Assembly: GCF_000247815.1 (NCBI RefSeq)
Contig: NC_021678.1
Coordinates: 30,357,749 to 30,421,748, forward strand
Direction of reading: 5' to 3'
Origin: Ficedula albicollis
Taxonomy: Eukaryota > Chordata > Aves > Passeriformes > Muscicapidae
Length of the DNA stretch: 64,000 nt
Under the pieces are notes generated by a model. That model did not search any database and was not told the origin of the DNA. It saw only the letters and a list, made by a program, of their open reading frames with translations. Positions 39,456 through 52,492 of this stretch are shown one piece after another. Positions within the stretch are counted from its first letter, which is position 1; each line of letters opens with the position of its first letter. The translations under genes and the position numbers were made by a program.

Positions 39456-42400
39456 GCCTGGGCTGGGCAGAGCTGGTTTATTTGGGTGCTCCTCTCTCTT
39501 CGATCAGGATGGGAGCACAGACTTCTTCAGCTAATTCAGCTCTGCTCCTAACGGCAATTGTCTGGGATGTTCTCCTTCTTCAGGACTGTATCCCCCCTCC
39601 ACTCATGCTGCTTTGCTGGGAAAGCCTGGGAGAGAGCCTGTCCATGGCAATTTGGCTGAGCTACCCATACCTCCAGGAAAAGGGCAGCAATCAGCAGCTC
39701 TGTGAATGCTTAATGCAATCAGTACAGCTCCTGGCTGGGAAGTAGCTGAAGATTTAGGACCAACTGCAAGTTCTGTTCAGGATCTGTGCCAAGGAGCAGC
39801 TGGACAGGCTGCTGGCTGAAGCCTGTTACACCACCACGGTTCATAACAGAGGTAATTGTCTGTGTTTGATTTTACACAGGAGATTTGTGGCCATCAATGC
39901 TTCCTCTGCACCAGTTGCTCAGCAGATCTGAGGCTGTAATGTGAGCTCCCCTGCTTTCTCGTTCTCAGAAGGGCACCATCAAGGACATTTCCAAAGTGTA
40001 TGCCAAGTTATTTGTGAAACCCTCTCAGAACAATGAAAATATTGCTTTTTCACAAGGCCAAGTTCTTATTTGATTCCTAGAGTTACCCTCATCAGCATGA
40101 CTCTTCCCACAGTAACTTTCTTTTTCATGTCTTCTCTTCATGCATGTTTACTGGGGGGAAATTTTTCATTTGACACAAGATAGGTGCCATTAAGAATAAG
40201 CACAGGTTCAAGTTTAGGTGAAGAGGAGGTCACCAAGATGCAATGAAGATTTAAAAGCAACTTATTGCTGTCCTTTTCACACCATTGTTTTTCCCCTTTT
40301 GCTTTCCCCACTTTTTACATTTAGTAGAGTTAGCAGTAACAATCTGTAGCTTATGTAGTTTACATTTTGTATTTCATTTCCTTGTCGTTTGGGGGGGAGG
40401 GGGGGTTTGACACCAGTGTTACCTACAGAAAAAATTTTTATCAGAATTCATCAGCACAGTCCTGTCTTCCCTCCTTGCTCATAATTCTGGCTCAATAGTT
40501 TGTTTCTGTGTTATTCTCTGCCTGGGCTCAATATTCCCAGCTTTGTATCTGTCCCATCCCAACATTTAAGGAGGGTATTTTAATGATTTGCAGACCAGAC
40601 CTGGAGAGAACAGCCCTGTGACACAGCAATGCCAGGATTCCTGCCTGAATTCTCACCACAGACATCAGCCAAGTTGCTTCATATTTTCAGAAGGTATTTA
40701 GTCACCTGAATCCTATGAGATGGAGTTTAGGTCTTCAAGCCCTGAAGTCATGTGTGTAAGATCAGGATGAATGTGCTTACTAAAATTACAGGCTGGTTAG
40801 ATAAGCGGGACATGTAGACACATCTGGGGCAGCTGGAATAAATATCCCTATCCATGATCCACACTAGTGAGCTAATTTAGCTTTTGCTGGAGGCTGCAGG
40901 GAAGTGCATTAGGTGCTATGGAAGGAGCACAGGGGCACTGAAGGTGCTGTGGTTGCTCTCACTACATTTTCTCTTTCTGTGGCTTTGTGACTCATCTTTC
41001 ACACTTCCTCATTTTCTTCTTTACCAACAATACAAAGTACCCTTTTCTAGCAGAGAAGCACTGGGTTTGGGTAAACAGTGTAAGAATGATTCTTGGTAGT
41101 TGTGAAGAGTTCAGGCTCTCAGCTTTTCTTGGGAGTGCTTGTCTTCATGCAAGCACACCTCTTTTACAAGAGCCAGCTGCTCAGAGTTTGAGCCATACCC
41201 CTGATGGACCCAGTGCTTCTCTAGTCCAGAATTCATGATGGATGATGAGAATCTGCAATATCTGATCCTCTTCATCTGAAGATTTCATGCTCAATTAATC
41301 ACGGGCATTTCTTTTTCCCTATTTTCATCTGGTAAGAAAACTTTCAGTGCCTTTTCTGCATTTGCCTTTTTCACTCTGCTTTATTTACATTTGTTTCCTG
41401 ATTTAGCTCATCCAAGGAAACGAGGCCCTGCATGGGTCTGGCAAACAGTGCATATGTTCCTGTGTGCTATGATGAGGTAGCAGGTGGAGAACTTGAAAAA
41501 CAAGTTATTTGGAAATGCAATTAAAATGCCAAGGAGTAACCTGCAAGATTTTGCTGGACCAACATGTAGACCCAAACAGGCTATTGCTAAATAGGTGCTG
41601 TAGACTAACACAGCTGAGTGGAAGGAAAAGCAGATACAGAATGGTCATAATAAAATTAAGTCGATTTTCATGTAGGAAAAAAAGGGGATCCTCTGTTGTA
41701 TATTGCAGATACTAGAGGTTTGTGATTTTATTTTTAAAATGTTTTTGTTTGTTTGTTAATTTCGCTGGGGTGGTTTCTTTCACTAAGTGTGAAATATAAT
41801 ATTTCAGAACATTAATTAAATGTTTCAGGATTAAACCACACAGAGACTCATAGCTGCACCCCTCAGATTTCCTGTGGCATTAAAAGCCTAACCAGCACAA
41901 TACAAATAGATTATCCTTTGAACAGTTCCTCCTGAAGATACTCTTGGCTTGAAGAGACAAAATATGGTCCAAAGCTTCATCCTCATAGGTCTTCTGGGAC
42001 ATGGGTGTCTGAAACTTTGTTCTTTTTGAATAGCAAAAGATGCAGAGCCAGCCTATGCTTTCCCCAAAACAGATCAGCATCTGCACATCAGTGTGTAAAA
42101 CAGAACAGCAAAGAAATGAGATCATTAGATCTTGCCAAGGTTTGTCTAGTCAGGCTTCCTGTAATGTGATACTAAATCCAGCAGCAGAGGAATGCTGAAA
42201 AACTTAAGTGCAGTGCTTTCCTTTGCAGGCAATAATATGCCATTACATCTTGTCAGTTCTACTTATTGATGTTAAGAGCTTTGCAGTTGTGTAGACATAC
42301 TCAAGCAATCATTACAATGAAGAAGATTTTCAGTTTCTTTTTTTTGCCCTCAGGCTGAGCCCCATTGAGGTAGAATCTGCAAAAGGAGGCCTGAACTCAT

Positions 42401-42675
42401 GCATAAAAATTTGCAGCATTGATGGCTTTTTTTTTTCATCTCTATCTAATGATAAAACTGCTACCTTCACCAGGGAGCACAACCCTCATTTCTTAACAAA
42501 TTTTGAAGACCAAGAGTACATTTCTCACCACGCAGTGTGGTACCTCACCTATAGATAACCCACACTCTAGTAGAGAGGTCCAAAGAAAACAGCTGAGAGA
42601 AGATAAAAAGCCAGCAAACATCACAATCATGTGCATTCAGAAGATCCTGAGGGAGGCCCACTTAAAACCAGCATT

Positions 42676-43490
42676 GAATTGTCATTGAATCCACTCTCCT
42701 TGGGGGATCCACTTTTTGTGGTGCCACCACCACCACAGAAGTAATTGACTTCCTGGCTGTCTCGTTCTAAGACTTCTCTGGATAAATGCACGATATTTTT
42801 GAGATTAACTTAAAAAATATTTTCGTACCTCTCTCTGTATTTCTCTTACATGTTCACTGGGAGTTTGGCTGGTTCATTTCTGTGGGATGCAGGGCAGCCT
42901 TGGGGTCAGTGCAGTATCTGCTCCACAAGCTGCATCCTCATACACTGTTTGCATTTCCTCAGTGTAAAGTGAGAGACCATCCCAGCTCAGGGGTGAAGAA
43001 ATACTGTAGGGAAAAAAAGCAGAACAGGTCTTGTTAATGGACAATGCTATAACATTCTTCATTTTGGGGAGGCAGGAGAGGGAGTGAGGGAAGTAGGAAA
43101 GAAATAAAACTGTTTTCCTCCAACAAGACTTACTTTACAGGAAGCTCAAGGAATTCCACCTTTATTTCTTGCTACAAGAATTAAAATTTAAAAAAAAGAG
43201 AGAGAGAGAGAGAGAGAGATACAGCCAGCACTTGCTGTCTGTGAAAAGGAACTGCTCTCTCTTCCACACATAGTAAGCATTAAGTCTTTATGCTCACTGT
43301 CTCCAGCAGCAGGTAGCTGTCATCAATCCCTCACCGTGGCAGTGCTGGTGATCTCAAGTCTTGGAGAGAGACCAGGGCAGCCCAGCAGAGCCACACCACA
43401 CTCCAAGACAGGGCAGCACTGCATGACCAGCCCACAGCTGTTTTCCCTTTCAGCCTGCAGCCACCCTCCATACATATTCCCTGTTCTGCA
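42676..43490. repeat. Copy A of an N-joined direct duplication (815 bp)
   Basis: This segment starts GAATTGTCATTGAATCC and ends CCCTGTTCTGCA just before the single N at 43491. Copy B follows directly. It includes a GA dinucleotide run (about 43198-43220) that is longer here than in copy B. Identical 83-codon open frames in the two copies (42786-43037 and 43602-43853) simply reflect the duplication. Confidence 0.93.
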
Positions 43491-43491
43491 N
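43491..43491. other. Single N: assembly join
   Basis: The only ambiguous base in the window. It sits exactly at the junction of the two copies of the 0.8-kb duplication, so it marks where two contigs or haplotype segments were joined without their overlap being merged. Confidence 0.95.
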
Positions 43492-44378
43492 GAATTGTCA
43501 TTGAATCCACTCTCCTTGGGGGATCCACTTTTTGTGGTGCCACCACCACCACAGAAGTAATTGACTTCCTGGCTGTCTCGTTCTAAGACTTCTCTGGATA
43601 AATGCACGATATTTTTGAGATTAACTTAAAAAATATTTTCGTACCTCTCTCTGTATTTCTCTTACATGTTCACTGGGAGTTTGGCTGGTTCATTTCTGTG
43701 GGATGCAGGGCAGCCTTGGGGTCAGTGCAGTATCTGCTCCACAAGCTGCATCCTCATACACTGTTTGCATTTCCTCAGTGTAAAGTGAGAGACCATCCCA
43801 GCTCAGGGGTGAAGAAATACTGTAGGGAAAAAAAGCAGAACAGGTCTTGTTAATGGACAATGCTATAACATTCTTCATTTTGGGGAGGCAGGAGAGGGAG
43901 TGAGGGAAGTAGGAAAGAAATAAAACTGTTTTCCTCCAACAAGACTTACTTTACAGGAAGCTCAAGGAATTCCACCTTTATTTCTTGCTACAAGAATTAA
44001 AATTAAAAAAAAAAAAAAGAGAGAGAGAGATACAGCCAGCATTTGCTGTCTGTGAAAAGGAACTTCTCTCTCTTCCACATTAAGTCTTTATGCTCACTGT
44101 CTCCAGCAGCAGCCAGCACTTGCTGTCTGTGAAAAGGAACTGCTCTCTCTTCCACACATAGTAAGCATTAAGTCTTTATGCTCACTGTCTCCAGCAGCAG
44201 GTAGCTGTCATCAATCCCTCACCGTGGCAGTGCTGGTGATCTCAAGTCTTGGAGAGAGACCAGGGCAGCCCAGCAGAGCCACACCACACTCCAAGACAGG
44301 GCAGCACTGCATGACCAGCCCACAGCTGTTTTCCCTTTCAGCCTGCAGCCACCCTCCATACATATTCCCTGTTCTGCA
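43492..44378. repeat. Copy B of the N-joined duplication (887 bp)
   Basis: It is the same sequence as 42676-43490 but with a longer A run and shorter GA run (about 44006-44030) and an additional internal tandem duplication of about 77 bp (44034-44110 then 44111-44200, both with CTTGCTGTCTGTGAAAAGG-type sequence). After the shared CTGCA the sequence continues uniquely with GGTGGGTTGTC. The two copies look like two alleles that differ by a microsatellite and one insertion. Confidence 0.93.
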
Positions 44379-44424
44379 GGTGGGTTGTCTAAGGACCTTA
44401 TGCACGCCAGGGATTTTTGGAAAT

Positions 44425-44449
44425 ATTAATAATAATAATAATAATAATA
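44425..44449. repeat. (AAT)n microsatellite
   Basis: About eight AAT/TAA units directly right of the duplicated block. Confidence 0.9.
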
Positions 44450-46580
44450 GTGATTAAATGTACTCCAACCACTCCTTTCAAGGTTTCATTTCTTACTGAG
44501 CTGCCAAACCGCCAAATCTCAAACTTCTGAGAAAGCAAATCTTACTATTTGCTCTGAATTCAGCCAAGTTTAATCCTATTACATTCTGTTAACTCCTGCT
44601 AGGCTTACACTGCCTCATAAAGACTCTGCTGGAGACTGACACTGTCACTTACTCACCTCTTCCTTTTTTTACAACCACTCTGCTCTGTCACCCACCTGGC
44701 ACCAATGACATAAAGCTTTCCATTGTTAGCTCCTGCAGCCTGATGTTTTTTCATAGATGTGATTCTGATATCTGGTAATCTGTTCTCTCTTTCCTAGCTT
44801 GGATGATGTTTCCCATCCCATGCCGGGGGTTACTCAGGGCGTAGCTCAGATCTGCTATGGATTCAGGCACTGCTTACTTTCCCCTTCTGTTTCCTTAGCA
44901 GGAATCAAAGTTCTCAGTAATGAGGGACTTGTTCTGTTCAAATTAAGCAGAGGTGCTAATTGTACTGCTCAGGTATTAGTAAGTTCCTTGGATATGGCTT
45001 GGGAAGTCATCCCAAAATTTTCTTAAAGGAGCAGATTCTGAAGTTACTATGAATGATTGTAAGTACAAGCTGAGTATAAACAGTTGTATGTGAATAATAG
45101 GAGCCTGCTGCCATCTGGGTCCTATTTGGAGCCTTAGCATCTTTTAAGCATAACCAAGTAGGTAGAAAAACATTACAAGAAATGGAAGCAGGACAGAAGT
45201 GAGAGTCATCCTGACAAGGATGAAACAAAAAGTGATGACAGAAATGTCAGTCATCATCATGATGTCCTTAAGCAAGCACCCTGAACAGACAATAGGATAT
45301 TTTATCAGGCTGTTATCTCAGATAAAGCATCATATCTGAAAGGCTGGCTTATGGGCCTCTGCTTTTTAGTTTCACTACGTGTTTTTAGACTCAATTGCCA
45401 TTCCTTGAAGCATCTGTATTCTAAATGTAAGCAATGAATAGTAAGCAGGGTTTTACTCCAGCCCTTTCCACAACTGTGAATTAAAGGTTTGGATCCCTGT
45501 GCAAAACTTGTTGCTCAAGTGCCTAAATATAAAACCCTGGCTCAGGCACAAATCAAGTACACCAGAGCCATAAACCAGGCAAGAGCGTTACCAAAGCCCA
45601 GGGCTCAAAAACGAGTGAGCTCCTGCAGTGTAATGAGTTACTTACTGAGCATCAGTGGAGCCAGATGTTCTTGGCCTGTCTCATATTTGAAGAAAAATGT
45701 GTTCATTTAAATGTCAGCAAAAGAAGATTTAAGATAATGCATTTTTGCTGCGTGTTTGTGAGAGTCTAGAAGAATGCATGTGGTGGAACCCCCAGCCTGG
45801 AGGAACACACAGTCACTCTCCAGCCAACAGTAACTTGATTATCTCCCCCAGCCCTGAACTGAACCACAGCAGTCACTCCAGATTAGAGCTGAGCAAGAGG
45901 CAGGGGCTGCCAGGGAAGGTGTAAATTTAATGTCTTAAATTGCAAGTCTGGTCAAGTAAGAAACAGTGTTTTACTGAGGATTTCCTTTATGGAGTCACAG
46001 CATCAGCACTTCACTAAAGAAAAGCCTATTGTCTCTGAGGGAGAGCTGAGCATTTCCTGGTGCACAGTTAGTAAAAAATACTCTGTGTCTGGCTCACACT
46101 GGGCTGGTCAGTGTTTTTCTAACACACCAAAAGAGAGAATCAAGGTTTTCTCAAGTTCCCCTACTCATGCAAACCAGCTGAGGCACTCCTTGGTGGCCTG
46201 GTTCATATCCCCCACGAGGAGTCACTCTGCAACCCTGGCTCAGCAAGAAGTGAAGCAGAGTGGCTGCAATCCAAGACAGTCCCTGTGTCTGCTTGTTCAA
46301 GGTCAGGGAGCCATTTGGATGCTTGAAGTATTCCCTGTGCTCTATTTAACACATTGTGGGTTGGAACACAATAACATAAGGAAAGAAATGAAATCATGAT
46401 GTAGAAAAAATCACTCATGATGTAGGATTGCCAGATTGGACTTGGACTACCTGGATCTAGTGGCCATCTAAATCTTGGGAAATAGGGCTGTGAAAGTTTT
46501 AATGGGGGTCTGCACTGTGTTTAATACACGTTTCTTTATAAAAAAGCATTGATAGCAGATCCTTCACTCATCATACAGAA
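44450..46580. other. Intergenic DNA, nothing recognised
   Basis: Mixed-composition non-coding sequence. The longest open frame (45989-46399, 136 codons, plus strand) has no domain I recognise and no splice or promoter context. Confidence 0.55.
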
Positions 46581-46937
46581 GCCACGACATCTGGATGACT
46601 CTGCCAAGTGCAGAAAGCCCCTTTGTTTAGACAGCATTGCCAGAAAATGCCTAAGAAGCCAAGGGGCTGAATAGAAACCATCTGAGAGCCAAAAAGCCCT
46701 TGGAAAAACTGATAAAACAAGCTGCCAGCCTGCATAGACACCCCAAGTTCATCCATACCTGAACTCCAAAATACCTTATTGAGTGAATTAAGCTTGTTCT
46801 GAAAGCCATCTATGGAGGGAACACTATGTGAGTCAGAGCACGAGTGGTTCCTTGTACAAGAAGATTTTGCACTAGATCTTGAAAAAATGGTCTGGATGGA
46901 TATATATATATATTATATATATATATATATATATGGT
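46581..46937. repeat. Copy 1 of a duplication interrupted by poly-G
   Basis: GCCACGACATCTGGATGACTC starts this copy, which runs through a (TA)n tract (46901-46934) to GGTGG. The same 0.36-kb sequence recurs at 47231-47587. Between the copies there is only poly-G. The TA tract is one TA unit longer here than in the second copy. Confidence 0.95.
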
Positions 46938-47587
<650 letters not shown>

Positions 47588-50353
47588 CACGTTTTGTTTT
47601 TGTTTGTTTGGGGTTTTTTTGGCATCCCCAACATTTTACGACACATGTAATTAGTGGTAAATCCAGCCCAAGCTGTTACATCCCAAAATTACTGTGGCTG
47701 TCTCCATTTATGGCCACTGGATGTCACTACTGATCCACTTCAGAGGACCAGCAAATTTTTATGAGTGCAAAAGAAATACCCTCCTAATTTGGAAAATGAA
47801 ACATTATTTTACTTTTTATAATTGTTTATAAGAACTTGACAGACCATTTTCCTAAGTCAGCATAGCATGCCTGTCTCTTTGTCTGTAACTGTGAAGGAGC
47901 ACAGGCACAGACTGTTTCTTGGCATTGCCAGACTTCTTCTCATCAGGGAAGAGATCTTGGGATCCAGGGGAAAAAACTGCAGATTTGCAGCGATGGTGCC
48001 ATGTCAAGGCTTCTTGGAGCAGAAGCAGCTCCATTCAGCCTGGGCTCATGGGCTGGGGGATGCCAGGAGCCTGGCCGGGGGGTGCTGGGACCCTGCTCCA
48101 CACTTTCCTGGAGCTGGTGCTAAATGCCAGCTCATCAACATCCTCCTTCCCTGCCTCTTCTGAGGAAACAGGGCAGATTTGCTTATTTTCCTGGGCGTAA
48201 AACTGATCCCAAGTATTATAAATTGTAATAAACAGTAATGACAAAGCACCTGCCAGGTCACTAAAGGTGAGCTCTCTACAGATCCACGGTGTTTTGGACA
48301 CTCATATGGACATCAAGTGAGAGCTGGATCTGCTTCTGAACCCTTGCAGTAAAGGAGGTAGCAGAGATCAGAGGACAAAAATATTCTGTTCTGTGATATC
48401 TTTGCTCTGCTCTTCTGGCATCCCCACAGACCAGAGCAGAGGCAATGGGAGCAGAAGAAATGGGGCTCTGGGGAGGGATGAGAGAAGATGACATCAAGAT
48501 TTGGATGAGAAGATAGAGTTTTATGGCAATGAAAGGCAAGATTCTAGAACAATCACATAAGAAACATCATGAAACTGGGAAACAACCTTGCTTCCCTAAG
48601 GCCTCTGGGCAGATCATATACATTTACCCACTCAGTGCAGTGCTCTGGGGGTCTGGCACAACCACTGGAGTGCTCTTCTAAACATTCTGTGAGTCCACAC
48701 AGCACTGCCTGAGTCCCACCTCATGCCAAGGTTGCTCAAAACTTCCCAGGGAAAGGTCTTATTTGCCATTCAGTATAGCCTCACAAAACTGTTATCATTC
48801 AAGCTGAAAAGTCCTGTTAGATTTTTCTGCCTCAAGGTGAAAAACAAGGGAATAAAACTATCCATCTATTTCTAAGAAAGAAGATTGAAAGAGAAATCAT
48901 ATACTCAGTAGAGACTTCTAGTGATTAATAATTGGACTCTTCCAAGATTTATTCCCTTTAGGCAGGCAAAGATCCCCAAGCCATTTAAAAACCAGGTGAC
49001 AGCCTGGGAGGAGAAAGGAGAACAGGACCAGACAGCTAAAGAGATGCAGATTTTATAGACAGGGTAAATTAAGTTGATATAGGCAACCCAAAATTACTGC
49101 CCTTCAGCTCCTTCTTACCACCTGAAGTGTTTTGAATGCATTTTTGGAGTACCTCCCCCTTGTGACCCAGTTTGTGGTTGGGTGTTGTTTGGGGTGATTC
49201 AGCTATTTGCAGGAGCAGATTTTGGAGCTGCAGGGTTCCCAAACCCCATCATCCAAGCCACAAGCTTGGTCCAGTGTGAATTACATCAGCTTGCTGATTT
49301 CCTGCAGTGACATAACCAGATGTAGATAGTGGTGACCAACACCCAGTTATCTCATGGGGCTGTGGCTCCCATGGGGCTGAACCAGGGCTCTCCCCAGCAC
49401 CAGCACACTGACCTCATTGGAAACCTGAGGAACTCCTCACATTTATGCTGGGAGGCTTGTTTTGATTTAATCACTCTGGAATTTTGCCACCATAAAAATT
49501 TCCTCTCTGAGACTTTCCAGCCTGTTTCAGTGAAAGCTACAGGATAAGTCAAGGAGATCTTCAGCAGCCCCTCTTTCTCCTCCTGTTTCCTTATGCAGAC
49601 CCTTATTAGTGCCATGGGGAAACAACACCAAGTGCAGAGTTGTATTAATGCCATGAGAAATTAAAGAAATACATGTATCAGCACAGAGCAGGCAGCTGAC
49701 TGTTCAGGAAAAGAAAAAGCAGGACCATGCCCGTGGGATCCACCCTTTTCATCTGCTACTGGAAAAGCTACTTTTTTTAAGTCAGGGTGTCCAGTGAAGT
49801 ATGATCACTCTACCAGTGTGACTGGAAATTTGGCTGGAGGGAGGAGGTAAAGCAAAAAAAAAATAAACAAATCAAAAAGCACAATCAGAAGAAATATTGG
49901 ACAAATTTGGTCCATCCTTTCTGACCCTGGATTTCTTTATATATGCTGGGAGAGCCAAGCAGGCAGCAAAGCTCAGCCATGGCAGCTCAGTCTCAATATA
50001 CAGCAATGCCTGTAGGGCATTTAAAGCTTTTTAATACATAAGCAAACAGGGTGAATGGGTATTGGAATCAAAGCTAGTGGCCTCTACACCATGCCAGGAC
50101 ACCTTTCAACTCCCTTGCACTACCATTGGTTTCAGCACAATTACTTGCAGAGTAAGAATCTGCTTGGCCTGAGGGAGAGAACCTGATCCCTTGTTTTCAT
50201 CTGAAAATGTAAACTTTGGTACAAGGATCATTTCCATTTTGCAGAGGCTCAGTTTGGCTCTCTCTTTGACCTTTCTGTAAAGCAGCAAATTACAGGAAAG
50301 TTATTTATTAGTCTAAGCCAGGATACTGAATATCAACATTAAATCATATTTTA

Positions 50354-50430
50354 AAATCATAGAATTATGGAATTGCTTAAGTTGGAAGTAACTTTAAGAT
50401 CAAAAATCCCAAAATTCTGCCCATGACACC
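50354..50430 (-). mobile_element. CR1 LINE 3' end fragment
   Basis: On the plus strand AATCATAGAATTATGGAATT then TTAAGTTGGAAGTAACTTTAAGATC is the reverse complement of the CR1 3' end, in which a pyrimidine-rich TTCCAACC-type motif is followed by ATTCTATG repeats. The element is in minus orientation and 5'-truncated, as nearly all CR1 copies in birds are. The right boundary is uncertain. Confidence 0.75.
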
Positions 50431-52374
50431 AGGCTCAGAGCCAGCAATTGATCTGCTGGCTCTTCCTGTTTCTTCCCTCATCATTCCCTGCAACAGGAAA
50501 GATAGAGGAGAACACTGCCTGTGCTCCTGATCTCTTCCCCTGCTGTCCCAAGCCCCTGAAGCCACTCTTGATTGCACCTGAAATTCTTGTCACAAATTTG
50601 TCACTTCCTATCTGAAAAACCAGTATTGGATAGAAATCCATCACCCATACCAGGGCATAAAGCTTTCAGGTCACGTCTTTAATCTGGGCTCTAGGAAGGC
50701 AGCAGAGTTCCCCAAGAAATTAGTCTGTTTGGCATAGCAGGCCTTCTGAGCCCTTCAGGAGGGAGTCTCCTCCGACATACCCATTTTCTTTTCACAGTCA
50801 CACTATATATTAGGCTAGAAAACTTGAATTTTCCCAAGAAGAAAGCAAGGAGGGGAGGAGCTGGCCAGAGCTTTCTGAGACACGTTGGCAGGATCCTTCC
50901 TTCCCCACTCTGCTGCCTGGCACGTCACTCCCTGGATGCCTCAGCATCCACTGCTTCTCCCTCCCTTCCTGGAAGTGTTGCCTTGTCCTGTGGAAACTCA
51001 AACACATATGATACTATGTAAGGAGTTCTTACTAGCTCCTTTTATGAGCACTGTGAAAGATGTCAGATGATTATCTGGGGCCTCCCTGCCAAGCCCATCG
51101 CTCCAGGGGCACACATGGAGGCTGGCAAGAAAGGGAAATCCTATGGCCAAAAGCTCTTGGAGAGAGCAGTTTCTCCTCCCACTTGCAGAGACCATACTTA
51201 AATATTTGTGGTATCATAAATATGCTCTTTAGTGTGTGCACTAATAGATCTCTGGAGCACAGCTGGGTTTGGACTCTTGGGCTTGTGAAAAGCAAGGTAA
51301 GAAGTGTCCAGTGTGTGTGAGGGGGTGTTGGGTGAGTGTCTACTGGGCTCAGGGTCATTCTGTTTGACCCCATCCTGGTACTAAAGCAACCTGCCACATT
51401 AAAGCTGACGGATTTTGAAAATAAAAGTCTTTTTATCACTAACCTGGATGACTATAGCATGAGCATTACATATAGGGAGGAAAAGTTACTACCATTGGGA
51501 GAAAACTTGGCAAAACAAACCTCTAGTGCCTTACAGGTTATATAGCCACTTATGCATGCATGAAATTAATATAAGAATATATAAAGTTGATTAAATAAAC
51601 ATAGCTGATAATATTCTGCTTAGTCTCCATACAGTGATTTTATGCTAAAGGGTGTCACTTACCTAACATGGTGCTAAAGCCTCGATCCAAAGTCTTAATT
51701 CCTTCCTTCAGCCACATTAAAACCCCTCCTTTGGGAAAGAACTTCTCTTTTCCCCCATGCCCTTGCTTTCCCATGCTGTTAGCTCATGGCTTCAGAGAAG
51801 TCTCTTCAGTCTCAGAAGCTGAGGTCCTTCCTAAGAAAAGCAGAGTTAAAGATGCTGAAGGCTTCACCTGAGTGGTTTGGCGTGTAACAAAACAGCAATC
51901 CCTCAGGGGCAGAGGAGTTGAGGTTGGTTTTAATGATTTTCTTCATGTCACAAGGAAAGTTTGAACAGATTTCTGTGCCCTGAACATGAGACCAGTAAGA
52001 AGTGATTTCTGTTTAAGTAGGTGTTAGGAGGTAGGAAAGAGTATTACAATAATAACCTGTCTCATAAGCCAAGGAAGTGAGATGCTGAATCTGTACCCAA
52101 ACAAAGAGGGAACCTGAGCCACAAGAACACTTTGTATTTCTAGGGCAGCTTTCACTGGAGAATTTCAAACTGCTCCAGAGTGTTTTACCTACCTGGAGAG
52201 CTGGGGTAAACATGTGAACCTACACCAAGTGCAGCTTTCCTTGGTGATGTCATGGAGCCAAACACTCAAGGAACACAGAGCCTGGGACTGTTTCAGTATG
52301 AGTAAGAGGACAGAATTTGGCCACTTATGCCTTCCTTTCACATCTCTTTTCCCTTGCAAATTAAGCTTTCATTC

Positions 52375-52492
52375 CACTTTATAGATGGGTAACTGATGTA
52401 CAGAGCTCCCAGGGACTTTGTCTAAAGTCACAAATTGAGGAAGGTAATGAAAAAGGACCCAAAAGTTTTGGCTTTGTGCTCTAACCCCAAAG
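52375..52492 (+). mobile_element. MIR-like (CORE) SINE fragment
   Basis: CACTTTATAGATGGGTAACTG, then GTACAGAGC, then TCTAAAGTCACA and finally GGCTTTGTGCTCTAACC follow in order the conserved core and 3' part of MIR (CATTTTACAGATGRGGAAACTGAGGCACAGAG, then AAGGTCACA, then CAAAGCCCATGCTCT). The match is diverged, as expected for an old amniote repeat. Confidence 0.5.

Larger units (their letters stand above)
34513..42675. other. Intergenic DNA with scattered tandem duplications
   Basis: No gene is recognisable on either strand. The open frames of 60-137 codons are consistent with chance, and the one at 34363-34776 starts inside the minisatellite. The tandem duplications at 37253-37396, 37394-37517 and 39116-39455 are listed separately. 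A G-rich run (seven G, A, eight G) at about 40391-40405 could form a quadruplex. Confidence 0.6.

Noticed and set aside
42786..43853. Identical 83-codon plus-strand frames at 42786-43037 and 43602-43853 as paralogues
   Set aside because: They lie in the two copies of the N-joined duplication and show no domain.
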